A DNA stretch of 64,000 nucleotides, from assembly GCF_020509005.1 (NCBI RefSeq), contig NC_063015.1, positions 2,480,001-2,544,000 of the forward strand, given 5' to 3'. This document shows positions 37,097-47,181 of this stretch, in pieces. Positions within the stretch are counted from its first letter, which is position 1. Every line of letters starts with the position of its first letter. The translations under genes and the position numbers were made by a program. The notes under the pieces are model-generated. The model saw only the letters and a list, made by a program, of their open reading frames with translations. It was not told the DNA's origin and ran no database searches. The stretch is from Fulvia fulva. Taxonomy: Eukaryota; Ascomycota; Dothideomycetes; Mycosphaerellales; Mycosphaerellaceae.

Positions 37097-38721
37097 CTAA
37101 TTCTGCGTGAACCAAGTTGTACAAGCCCCTGAGGTGACACCCTTGCTCACAGCATCATCACTCACAGAGCCGAACGTAGCTCTGTATGCAACCCGTTCCG
37201 TGCCGTTGCCACTACTCTCCAACAGACCAGTGGGATAGAGACGGATGTCCCGAGCGCTAGAATTGGTCACCGAAAGCACGCTCTTCACATCTGTGCTATT
37301 GCTAATCCAGGATTTGACCACAAGCCCCGGCTCGCCAGCTTTCGTAGTCAACGTAGTGCTGGAGTTTAGCCGCTCCATATCAGCGCTCTGGTAGTGGCCA
37401 GCGTACTTCCGCTCAGCTTGGGCTCTGGCAGCGCTCACCAGTGCTGGGAACAAGCCCTCAATCAGGATATCCGAGATCAAGCGTACAGTGTTGTTAGTAT
37501 TATCTCCAGCGGCCAGAACGACGAAGCCAACATTGTAATGCGGACTTAGCACGAGGTTTGAGGAGTGAGCGAATAGATCGCCAGCTTTCGTGTAAAGATC
37601 CAAAGTTCGGTTGGTGAGTTGTGTGGTCCTGTAGATCTCCCAAGGCTTTCCGACCCCTTGATTCAAGTCGCCATTGAAAGTATCGGGCGTCATCCACGCT
37701 CTCCTCACAGCAGTGTAAGCAATGACGAGGAAAGGATGCTTCTGCCAAGCTTGACCAGATCTGACTGTATTGAATAGAACCCACCGGCTGGGATCTCATC
37801 AGCAAGTGTGGCATAGAAACCACTCCTAGCACCTCCGGGAATGGCTGCGTTACTATCGTTTGTAGGGACTGCCGAGCTCGATCTAGTCATATGGAGCCTG
37901 TCGAAGAGCTTCGGCTTGACGGCTTTGGACATGTTCTGGCCGATGATGTTGCTGAGAGCAAGGCCAAGCAGGTTATAGCCAGCGTTCGAGTACGCCGTCG
38001 CTGTGCATGGTGCGTACACTGGGTTCTGGTGCGATATACCTTCTACATATGTCGGCTCGGGGCACGGATCAGAGAAGCCAGTGTTGCACGTCACGGTCTC
38101 ACCGCGCGAAAGAGGTGGCAAGCCGTAAGCAATAGCCGCATCACCCAGAGCTGAAAGGTCACCAGGTCCAGAGTAGTCTCTGCCTATGCCCGACTCATGG
38201 CTGGCCAGCGCTCCAAGTGTGATCTCGGTCCAGTCAATGCAGTCCAAGGCGTCCTGCCTTGCCGAGCACTCTCGAGCCCTCTGTTCAAGCTCGGGAATGA
38301 AGTCAGTCGCAGGACGGCTCCAGTACTTCGGGCCAGCTTCGAGTAGGAACAGTTAGGACGTAATAAGCTTGGATAGGCTGCCGACTCGATAGATCGTATC
38401 CGCATTGACGTGCATAGTGCCTGTCGAGGAGTTCGATAATGACGCCGCGGTATGCTGAGATGACAGCAGTGTGGTCTTCGATGAGGTATCGAACACGCCA
38501 ATAGAGAACGAGTTGGAGCTCGACTTGATGGTTCCAAAGGGCGTACTGCTGTTGCTCACAGCCTGCGCGAGCACAGTCTCAATCTGGTTGAAAGCGCTGA
38601 GCAGGATGCTATCGTTGCTTAATCGCGTCGGCGGCTCGAATGCTTGTCGTGTAAGGAGACATTGTTTGGCTGTAGTGAATACAGATAATAATGAAAGGGC
38701 TGAGAGAGTAGAGGTCCTCAT
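37097..38721 (-). pseudogene. Serine beta-lactamase-like hydrolase, broken by a stop and a frameshift
   Basis: The intact ancestor would be a secreted protein of about 540 residues of the beta-lactamase/penicillin-binding-protein-like (class C, LACTB-like) family common in fungi. A signal peptide at the start and the Ser-x-x-Lys motif (SLSK, Ser115) are present. An in-frame TAA at 38353-38355 follows four codons later, and the reading frame continues directly beyond it with conserved-looking sequence (FLLEAGPKYW, then TAYSNAGYNLLG with the Tyr-x-Asn motif). Near 37705-37712 a one-base change shifts the frame; the last 200 residues (RAWMTPDTFNGD...) are open in the next frame. Two independent lesions indicate a recent pseudogene, unless they are assembly errors. 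Confidence 0.8.
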
Positions 38722-39626
38722 ATCTGACGATAGAACTGGGTTCTTGACCTGCTAGCCATGGCTCCAACATGGCTACCTTTGCCTTTATACAGTTGCGCTC
38801 TCGTGCGCAAACTTCGAATTGCACGTATCATGATGCCATGGCTTGCTGTCGTCGCTAAGCCTCAGCGTACGACTGTCGCGAGCTGTGCGAGGCAGCAGTA
38901 TACCACATGCTGCGAGCAGGCGACGTTGGTCCAACTCAGCTTAGCTGGCTTGTTGGTAAGATTTTCGACAACGTTGTGACCAGCGCCTCTAACCGACGTA
39001 CTACACTCGTTGCCGTGCGTCACAATACCGGTGCCTGGAATTGCATCCTTCGATCCTTCGCCGACTGCAGTGCACGACCCATTGCAATTTCCAGCACAGC
39101 CTCGATGGCTCATGCGTACAATCATATAGGTATGCTGCTTGAAATTGGTGTTCCTGTAAGAGTCTCTGCTCTGTAATGATGATCGCAACTCGGTGCCTGC
39201 CAAGCCGCGTGTCTGAGGCGGCGTGGCGTCAAAGGTCGTGCGACCGTGAAGCACAGACAACTTTTCACGTTTGCATAGCAGAAATCGTGAGCGCTCTTCA
39301 ACCCTCTAAAAGGCGAATGATCAATCTGACCTCGTGGTCGGAACGAGTGAAGGACCAAGCGCCATGGTCTTTGATACGTTCGTGTGGTAAACCACAGCGC
39401 TGACAGAGTTGAAGTGCCCGTTGTGTGTAGATCCATTCGAAGCGCAGCTGCCGTAGCGCGTGGTGATCCTGACATGGCCGTTTTTGAGGTCTGGCAGACT
39501 AGGTCACCGAGAAGCTCTGCCATCTCTTAATCTGGCACCGAACGGTCTTGCCTTCCTCACAATCGAGCCGGACGTCGTCGGTCCTTCTTATTGGAACGGA
39601 TTGTGCAACCAAGATGCCGGATCTAG
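38722..39626. other. Intergenic region
   Basis: The 905 bp between the pseudogene and MIM2 contain only short conflicting open frames with no recognisable protein. I see no repeats. Confidence 0.4.
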
Positions 39627-40047
39627 TCATAGCGAAGCTGCGGCCTCAATCATGCCAGCTCCCTTGAAAGCTCCAGGGCTGGTAATTTCCACGGACACCG
39701 GGTACTTCCACTCCATGAACTTGCCCCAACCTGTACAAATGTCAACACCGTCTCCTCTCTTGTTTGCCAACGTCATACATACCCCAATAAGCACATTTCC
39801 GCCCAAAATACTTGCCGAGGTATGGGATCAGGACCAAGGTCAACATGAGTTCCAACTGTTGCAGACTTTCCCGCCATTCTCTCTCTGCATCTGATGCCTC
39901 CTCCTCTTCGCTAGGTGATATGGACGTTGTTGAGCCAGCCGAGGACGAGGGTAATGAATCTGCCTCTTCCGTTGGGGTCGGGATATTCGCGTAGGATGAT
40001 GACGGCTCTGAGAGCATGACTGACGTTGTTTCGGGCCAGTCAGACAT
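39627..40047 (-). CDS. MIM2: Mitochondrial outer-membrane import factor, MIM2-like
   Basis: Exons 39783-40047 and 39627-39730 give 122 residues. An acidic Ser-rich N-terminus (SPSEEEEASDAEREW) precedes the conserved core ESLQQLELMLTLVLIPYLGK, a membrane-spanning segment, then FGRKCAYWGWGKFMEWKYPV. The latter is completed by the 52-bp intron (gtatgt...gtacag), supporting the splice. The architecture matches fungal Mim2, which with Mim1 inserts alpha-helical proteins into the mitochondrial outer membrane. Identification is from memory of the core motif. Confidence 0.75.
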
Positions 40048-40396
40048 GGTGACTGTGGGAGTGAGTCTGCGATAGGCTACGCGCGAAGATTACTTCGAAG
40101 GTGAATGTTGTGATGGAGGAAGACATTCAATTGTAATGATTGTTAGGAGCATCCGTGAATAGAGCTCACATAGCCGTTGGAGCTAAGCCCCATCAGTATT
40201 TGACCGGGAGTCAATGAATACTTCACGACCCCACATCACAAGGGATTGCGGCGCTGAGGAATCTGGGTGAGTCAATTGTGACTCTCGTTACGACCACGCA
40301 ACACATTCAAACACCTTATCTTTTAAACGCCACACATCAGTCTTCAAACAACAGCAGCAAACGCGAGGGATTACACACCACCAGAACACCGCAATC
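40048..40396. promoter_or_regulatory. Divergent promoter region MIM2 / eIF2-beta
   Basis: The 349 bp separate diverging start codons. No defined element is recognised. Confidence 0.45.
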
Positions 40397-41411
40397 ATGG
40401 CGGACGTAAAGCCGCGCAAGTCGGTAGCTTTCGCTGAAGGCCAGATCGTGGTCGACGGCGAGGGCAATGTCACCGAGCACACCAACGGCACCCACGACGG
40501 CGAGAAGGACTCCGCCGAGTCACATACCAAGGAGAACGGCGATGACAAGCAGGTCGACGAGATGACGGCCATGTTCGAGGGGCTGGCCAAGAAGAAAAAG
40601 AAGAAGTCGTCATCAAAGGAGAAGCCGGCGGATGAGGATGGCGAGGGCGAGGAGAAGGCAGAAGACGACGGCGACGTCGACCTGTCAGCCCTGAAGAAGA
40701 AAAAGAAGAAGAAGGTCAAGGCGCCGGAGGGCGACGACTTCGAGAAGCAGTTGGCCGCGGCCGGCGCCGATGAGAAGGAGGACGAGACAGCAGAGAAAGA
40801 AGAGTCTGGCGAGTCTGGCGTCCAAGACGGCGACATCCACGGCGGAACTGGAATCTGGGCACACGACGAGACGAAGCAATACAACTACGAAAGCCTGCTC
40901 TCGCGCTTCTTTGTCCTCCTGCACGACTCGCATCCTGACCTTGCTTCTAGTGGAGGCAAGAGCTACAAGATCCCGCCACCACAGTGTCTTCGTGAAGGAA
41001 ACAAGAAGACCATCTTTGCCAACATTGCCGACATCTGCAAGCGTATGAAGAGGACAGACGAGCACGTCACACAGTTCTTGTTCGCCGAATTGGGTACCAG
41101 CGGTTCCGTCGATGGTTCGCGGAGATTGGTCATCAAGGGACGATTCCAGCAGAAGCAGATTGAGAACGTCCTCAGGCGGTATATTGGTAAGTACAATCTT
41201 CCGGAAGTGCTGTACACGCACATGCTAACACATTCTCTCAGTCGAGTACGTCACATGCAAGACCTGCCGATCACCCGACACCGAGCTTAGCAAGGGAGAG
41301 AACCGTCTATACTTCGTTACCTGCAACTCATGTGGATCCCGACGATCCGTCACCGCCATCAAGAGCGGTTTCTCTGCACAAGTCGGCAAGAGAAAGAGAA
41401 TGCAAGGTTAA
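40397..41411 (+). CDS. SUI3: Translation initiation factor eIF2, beta subunit
   Basis: Exons 40397-41186 and 41242-41411 encode 319 residues. eIF2-beta is part of the GTP-binding factor that carries initiator tRNA-Met to the ribosome. The N-terminal third is charged and carries two lysine blocks (KKKKKK near 65-70 and KKKKKKK near 100-106) of the kind that bind eIF5 and eIF2B-epsilon. The core domain follows ([19 protein letters not shown] ... [18 protein letters not shown]). The C-terminal zinc ribbon C-X2-C-X18-C-X2-C is entirely in exon 2. Yeast Sui3 has three lysine blocks; only two are obvious here. Confidence 0.95.
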
Positions 41412-41878
41412 GCGGGCAGCAGCACCGCATAAGAAAGTCACACGAATCATTCATCGGTCGCTGGAATGGAGTGTGGCAATGTATGGCAAGTATGTCAAGT
41501 CGTTGCTGGGCATGGAGCGGATCATTTCGTACATGTGTTCGTTCGAATCTGCTTTTAGCGGGACAGCAGGAAGGGGCCGTGGCAGACAACGAAGGCGTCT
41601 TGGGAACAGCATTGAGCGCTTGAGTTGCCAGTGTAAGATGCATAGATAGCTCGAATGGGGAGCTTCCTTCACATCTAGACTTCGCGTCAGTCTTGTTCCA
41701 CTGATATCTTTCACGATCGGCCAGATTCAAGCACGAACTGGCTCCATACATCCCCTTCTGCACCTATGCTATACTAATGCGAAATGCTATAGACTAATGC
41801 TCAGCTCCGTCTGACCAGTCCATGCTACCGACCCAATCCCTTCATCAATCATGTCTCATCATGTATGAAAACACGCCG
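41412..41878. other. Convergent intergenic region
   Basis: The 467 bp between the eIF2-beta stop and the amine oxidase 3' end show no gene. The first 230 bp may be 3' untranslated sequence. Confidence 0.4.
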
Positions 41879-43390
41879 TCACACCCACACCCTAGCAGCA
41901 CTGCCATTGAACCCAAGATCAGTAATCTCATGTTGTTCCGTCCTATACCCCTTCACATCCGGCTCCAGAGCCTCCAAGGGCATCTTCATCCCTTGCTCAT
42001 ATGTACCACCAAAATACTTCGCCTTCGCCTCCTTCTTTTCGGACCTCGTCCTCAAATCGCCGGCGAACCCTCCGCTATCCTTCTTGCCCTTGAGCTGTAG
42101 TCTCACGCCCTGTACGCTCTCCCTGCTTGGATCGCGGTCGTGGAAGTTGTGCGGTACGAACATGACACTGCTTGCTGAGGTATGCATGAGGGTATTGGGC
42201 ACGTCGCCACTGTGAGGTATGTGGTGTGCTCCGAGGTTGAAGTAAGGGACCAGGTCTCCATCATGGGTTGAGTCAGTCTCGTTATGGAGGAGACTTTCGT
42301 GATCGGCCATGTTGTTAAAGTTGATGATAGGATTGTTCGGCTCAAGATAGTTCAGCGGATCGGCTGAACGGGGTTCTGTATCTTTCTGGCGTAGGACCCA
42401 GACATCGTGTTCGGCCCACCTAGCACTGTCGCCGAGAGTGGTCGAGTTCAGGATCGTGAGGTGAGGTGTGACACCCATGCCTGTGCCAGAAGTGATGCGA
42501 AAACCCTTACGCTCGCCCCAGGCGTTCTTCTCGGCTGAGCTGTAGACTATGTAGAACTCACCGCCGTTCTTTGGCCAGTCGAGACCAATTTCCTCCGTGA
42601 CTGGGTACTCCACTAGGTGCATGGTGTTGCGCTCCTTGATCTCAGGCAGATCCCAGTCGAACGTTCTCGTTATTGGTTCCAGTGCGAGCCTGACCATGTC
42701 GTTTTTAGGACCTGCGATGTCGAGATCTGCTTTGAAGTTGATGACATGATCGTGGACACTGCTAGATACTGCTTCGCCGATGCGATGACCATACTCGTCC
42801 TCGCCGGCTGTCTTGTTGGCGCGATAGAATGCTGCGAAGATAAAGCCGGAGGCTCTCACTTTCACTTCGATTGTGCCGTCCATGTAGAAGATGTAGTCGA
42901 TCGCGTAATCATAGTTGCCCACCGTCGAGACTGACCGAACGACCAGATACGTGTTCCTTGACGCAGTGACCGAGTACTCTGCCGTGTGACGAGACAACAG
43001 ATGATCAGCTGTATACTCGAAGACACAGATGCTATTTGGTAACTCATGGGACTTGTCTAGCATGTGATAACGTGTGTCCATGTAGTCGGCATATGCAGGG
43101 CAGTCGTATCCCGGCAGCAGCTCGAACATGCTCTTGCCCATGCCGAAGAAGCTGTCTAAGGACTCCTGACCACCAGCCATTGGATTGGCTCCAGCGTAGT
43201 GTGCCATCGCTTCTTGTAGGCCGAGTTCGTAGATTACACGTTCACCCTTGAAGCGGATGTCATAAAGTGCGAGGCCCGTGGCTTATGCTGTCGTGATGTA
43301 GAACTCAAAGCCGAACCACTTGACATATTTCTGTTCCTTGTCTAGTTTATACCGAGCGCCATATGGCTGTACGCTGAACAAGATCCAGGT
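41879..43390 (-). pseudogene. Copper amine oxidase, 5'-truncated copy with in-frame stop
   Basis: An open frame of 442 codons (41879-43207) encodes the C-terminal catalytic domain of a copper/topaquinone amine oxidase, which oxidises primary amines to aldehydes, ammonia and peroxide. Visible residues are the TPQ precursor Tyr in VGNYDY, the copper-binding H-x-H in SVHDHVINF and the distal His in HHIPHSGDVPN. Full-length fungal enzymes have about 650-750 residues. Upstream of the first Met the same frame still reads ERVIYELGLQEAMAHYAG, preceded by an in-frame TAA at 43283-43285 and, beyond it, another 30 or so recognisable codons (FGFEFYITTA, PYGARYKLDKEQKY). The remaining N-terminal domains are missing. 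The copy is probably inactive unless translation from 43207 gives a stable fragment. Confidence 0.8.
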
Positions 43391-43908
43391 GCGACAGCTC
43401 GTTGACCACGAAGCTGTACACATCTGTGGACTCACGCTCACTTAGCTCTAACCAAATATTTTGCCTGGGGGCGTTAAATAATAGCTTGTCTCCAGTGTTG
43501 GAAGTTGGTTAAGCATCGTAATGATAGTCATATGGTAGCAAGAACCAAGTGGCAATGCCAACGAAGAAGAGAAATGATAAAAGGAGGTAGAACTTGTTCC
43601 GCTGTTCCATCGCAACTCACCAATCAAGCACAATAGAGAAGTGAAATGACCTGAGAAAGATGACGGGCCATCAAGAATGAAGTAGATGTATTTAGCTTAT
43701 CATGATGCATGCAAGATAGAGCTCTGTGAAAGGAGCTTGCTCGCTTCACATCGCGCTGGCTGACCTGCCGTTCTCGGACTCGATCGCGCGACGCGAACAT
43801 GACACGCACATTGGGTGTCCCGTGCTTCGACCGGAGGCATTGTCAGAGTGTGGATGGGCTGCTGGAGAACACTGTATTCACAGATCAAAACTTACATATA
43901 CCGAGAAT
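43391..43908. other. Decayed sequence between amine oxidase relic and MULE-like element
   Basis: The 518 bp are more AT-rich than the surroundings and have no coding signal. They occupy the place where the missing N-terminal half of the amine oxidase gene would be expected. Confidence 0.4.
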
Positions 43909-43918
43909 GTATCCAAAA
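43909..43918. repeat. 10-bp target-site duplication, left (GTATCCAAAA)
   Basis: GTATCCAAAA directly precedes the left inverted repeat and is exactly repeated at 44599-44608. Confidence 0.85.
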
Positions 43919-44057
43919 CGGTGAAATACTCCTATGTCCCTTATTGTGTCGAGAAATACTGCCATGTCTTATTGTTTCTAAAACATACTGCTATGTCCTT
44001 ATATTATGTTAAGAAAGTACTCCTATAACCCTTATTGTGTTTAAAAGTACTGCTATA
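43919..44057 (+). repeat. Left terminal inverted repeat with ~30-bp subrepeats
   Basis: The arm pairs with 44456-44598. It contains four to five copies of a unit like GAAATACTGCCATGTC...TTATTGT. It shows more T (from C) than the right arm, as expected after RIP. Confidence 0.75.
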
Positions 44058-44392
44058 ACACACCGGTCGCCGATTGCCTCTGTTAATTACGGTGCTAGTA
44101 TTTAACCTCGATATCCGATTTATAGCAGGTCGCCTACGAGCAGGTTTATTTAGTAAACTGTAAGTCGTACAAGATTAAGCAGGACAATCGGACGACGAGG
44201 GTAGGTTAATAAAACGATACGCGGCTAAGAGAATTTATTCGAGCAGAGACAGATAGATAATTCCCCTAAGAAGCAATTAACTAACTACATTACTTAGGGT
44301 AACTATAAACATTCTTTTTTGCACCTACTATGCCCTTCCTTTTGTTTCTGCTGTAACCTATAGTTATATATAGGCTATAACCTATATATATA

Positions 44393-44598
44393 GGACATAG
44401 CAGTACTTTTGCTTACAATAAAGGGACACGGCAGTACTTTTGCTTATCCAAGGGACATAGCAGTACTTTTGAACACAATAAGGGTTAACTATAGGAGTAC
44501 TTTCTTGACACAATGTAAGGACATGGCAGTATGTTTTAGAAACAATGAGACATGGCAGTATTTCTCGACACAATGAGGGACATGGGAGTATTTCACCG
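44393..44598 (-). repeat. Right terminal inverted repeat with ~30-bp subrepeats
   Basis: The terminal 143 bp mirror the left arm. The arm extends inward with two or three more copies (GGACATAGCAGTACTTTTGC), so about seven subrepeats are present, compared with four to five on the left. Confidence 0.75.
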
Positions 44599-44608
44599 GT
44601 ATCCAAAA
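44599..44608. repeat. 10-bp target-site duplication, right (GTATCCAAAA)
   Basis: It is an exact copy of 43909-43918. Confidence 0.85.
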
Positions 44609-44715
44609 CCTCCATAATACCTTGCCAGCACAGTCTGAAAACTTGAGCTTCTCGCTCGTATCAATTTGAAACCACCAGCCCTTTGCCCGCACCTTTGAGA
44701 CCTAAGGTCTACTGT

Positions 44716-46347
44716 TCAAGCGGTGAAAGCCATAGTAAGAACCCGTTTGATGTTCGTCTCGGAGACAGTGCCAATCGTGGAGGTAGGCAGTGTCGGGACC
44801 GATGCATCAGTTGCCGTAGGAACTCCTGTCGCGGGCAGACCGGTCGCAGGAAGAGGGGTAGTTGAGGTCGCAGTGGGTGTGATGGATGATGTTGCAACTG
44901 TTGGGACCGTCGTAGCCGTTGTAGCGGGCACATTTGGAGAGCTTCCGGCATTCGCAGGGTCGATGCTGGTCGGAGGAACAGGCGACGGCCTGGTGAGTGC
45001 GCTATTCGTGGCAGCAGCCGCGCCCTCTATGGTCGTTTGAACGCTGGTGGGGACAACAGTGTTTATGGGCAAGGTGGTTGAAAATGTGTCGCTCGTGGAA
45101 ACTGAAGTGCTCAAGGGAGCTGTGCTGTCCGTGGCAGCGGTACCGTTCAAGGAGGCATTACCATCTGTGGGCGTAGTGCCGTTCATGGAAGCAGTATCAG
45201 AGGTCGAAGCAGCACCGTTCGAGGTAGCTTTCATGGGCAAGTTGGATTCCTTCGTGAGCTGCGCTCCTATGATCTCCACAGCAGCCATTTGCGCACCGAG
45301 ATTCGGGCTTCCTTGAAAGGTTCTAGCAGTCCACATGAGACTGCACTGCGACTGATCGTTGCACGAGGACAACGCAGCTTCGGCAGATGCATCCAAGATT
45401 GGCTGAATCTTGTCAGCTGTATCGGGCACAAGTCGTGATGTCAGAGCCAGCCAGCGTGCAAGCGTAGCTTTAAATGTCTGCTGATCTTGGTTGCAGGCCG
45501 CGCTTTCGCACGTCAATTCGATCAGGACATCATCTCTGGTGAAGTCAGTCTTGGCGGCACCGATCAAGCCGTCGAGATGCTGCTGCCATGCATTGTCTCC
45601 TGTCGACTCGAGCATTATCGCGGTGCCGTAGAGGTAGACGCCCACATTATAGCTCCATTTATGACGGTCCATAGTGCTCGCGTCGCAGGTTGGTGCACTG
45701 ATGCCATCGTAGACACTGTAGCTCGATTGATCGATAAGCCCGGAGCTGAATGCCCAGTCCCAGATCTTGTTGGCCCAGTCGGTGTACATTGTTTTTCCAG
45801 TGTATCGGCTAAGTCGAGCAGCCAGCTGAAATGCTAGACCGTTGGTGATTGAGTTTCTGTAACCACTGTTTGCAACCTGCCACCCCATCCCACCGCAGGT
45901 ATCTGCCTGCCATCGAGAAGCGATCGAGGTGAAGACATTCTGCGCCATCTCAAGCCACTTGTCACCGCCAGAGCCGTTGGCGGTGGGTTTGGTCAGGTCG
46001 GAGACGCCATATTCTGCAGCAGTAATGCATGCTAGTCCCCACCATAGTTGATCATCGTTTCCCGGGCTGATTTCCAAGAAGTCTTCGTTTCCACCCGCTG
46101 AAGTGAGAATCTTTTGAGTGATCTTATCGTTGTATTGGGAGTCCCCGGTGTAGTGCCAGTAGTGAAGTACGGTCGTGTAGCTACTTGCCGATATCCATGG
46201 GAAGGCGGCTGGCAATGTGCTTTCTCCAATTGGAGCTACCAGAGCCTTTGCTGAATTGACCGTGACATCTTTGCTGCTGAGGTCGAGCTTCTCCGACAAG
46301 GCTGCTGAGGCAGATACCAGGACCAGGAATATGTGCTTTCCAAGCAT
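44716..46347 (-). CDS. GH76 / Dfg5-Dcw1-like endo-alpha-1,6-mannanase family protein
   Basis: Single exon, 543 residues. A signal peptide (MLGKHIFLVLVSASAALS) precedes a GH76 domain (about 20-370). The catalytic Asp pair is intact in SPGNDDQLWWGL (Asp98, Asp99), and MGWQVANSGYRNSITNGL and WSYNVGVYLYG are further family blocks. A Ser/Thr/Pro-rich tail (about 380-530) contains short NGTxxTD repeats. Dfg5/Dcw1 enzymes are thought to transfer GPI-anchored proteins to wall glucan. The usual hydrophobic GPI signal is missing: the protein ends NIKRVLTMAFTA, only 118 bp before the MULE-like element. Either the tail was lost or the protein is freely secreted. Confidence 0.87.
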   Translation of the reverse strand: MLGKHIFLVLVSASAALSEKLDLSSKDVTVNSAKALVAPIGESTLPAAFPWISASSYTTVLHYWHYTGDSQYNDKITQKILTSAGGNEDFLEISPGNDDQLWWGLACITAAEYGVSDLTKPTANGSGGDKWLEMAQNVFTSIASRWQADTCGGMGWQVANSGYRNSITNGLAFQLAARLSRYTGKTMYTDWANKIWDWAFSSGLIDQSSYSVYDGISAPTCDASTMDRHKWSYNVGVYLYGTAIMLESTGDNAWQQHLDGLIGAAKTDFTRDDVLIELTCESAACNQDQQTFKATLARWLALTSRLVPDTADKIQPILDASAEAALSSCNDQSQCSLMWTARTFQGSPNLGAQMAAVEIIGAQLTKESNLPMKATSNGAASTSDTASMNGTTPTDGNASLNGTAATDSTAPLSTSVSTSDTFSTTLPINTVVPTSVQTTIEGAAAATNSALTRPSPVPPTSIDPANAGSSPNVPATTATTVPTVATSSITPTATSTTPLPATGLPATGVPTATDASVPTLPTSTIGTVSETNIKRVLTMAFTA

Positions 46348-47181
46348 GGTATATGAGCGGCGGTGATGCTTCGCCCAAGTGGCTTTGCTAGGCAGGACGA
46401 TGGTCTGGAAGGAGAGGAAGGAGAGGGCCCTGTGCGAACATTAAGTAAGGCTATTGGACCTTATCAGCAGTACGAAAACGCATGGATATTTCAGCAGATG
46501 CGCTGTAGCCGGGTGTGTCATGGCAACAACAAGGTACAGCGCAATTCCTCCATCAGCACTGTCCACACGCCACTGACGAGACATGATCCTACTTGGAATA
46601 GTTCGCAAAGATGTTTGCTCGATGTCTACGCTGGCACAGATAATCGACACGACAGTGTCATATTTCTGGCGTGGCTGTAGTTCGAGTAACCAGAGGTCTT
46701 GTGTAGCTTTGCTGTGGTGACCAGTGACTCAACCTGACGCCGAATGCTTGGATCTTGTGAAAGGTCCAGCAAGTCATATGGCTCTAGATCACATGCTTCG
46801 TGAAGGCCATGATACAGTACGGACTGTGCATGCATCGGGCCGTCAAAGGCATTGTTGTTCGTCCCTGCTATCTACACAGCCATGGCCTGTCTGCACAACG
46901 CCGCTCACGCATGATCGCGCTGCTTTGAAAACCCCCATGGAGGATCTGAATTCATCGTCTCTGACGCCTCTTGTGATGTGATAGTCGTGTCCAGTCGATA
47001 ATTCGTAGTCGGCAGAAGTATGAAGGTGAGATCTTGACCGGCGATGTTGTGAAGGAGCGAGCGAGGAGCCGGAACAGAGACAGGCTTTCGGCAAGTGCAG
47101 CCGAGCCGGAAATCGTGCTCGACTTGAACTTTTTTGGTCTTCCATGTTCTGGTCTTCTCTCCACAACGACACTTGACTATC
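46348..47181. other. Divergent intergenic region
   Basis: The 834 bp between the GH76 and LCP5 starts contain no convincing gene and presumably hold both promoters. Confidence 0.4.

Larger units (their letters stand above)
43919..44598. mobile_element. Non-autonomous Mutator-like (MULE/MITE) DNA transposon, RIP-marked
   Basis: This 680-bp element has no coding capacity and is flanked by a perfect 10-bp direct duplication. It has terminal inverted repeats of about 140 bp beginning CGGTGAAATACTCC. The two arms differ almost only by C/T and G/A transitions (for example CTCCTATG versus CTCCCATG, TTATTG versus TCATTG), with the left arm richer in A+T, plus a 5-base gap. Each arm is built from ~30-bp subrepeats (…TACTGCYATGTCCYTTATTGTG…). 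The core (44060-44380) is AT-rich with many TA dinucleotides. The TSD length and long repeats fit the Mutator superfamily best; no transposase is present in the window. Confidence 0.75.

Noticed and set aside
36621..37100. Plus-strand open frame of 159 codons between UBC12 and the beta-lactamase relic
   Set aside because: It has no ATG context, domain or protein-like pattern, and lies over the UBC12 promoter.
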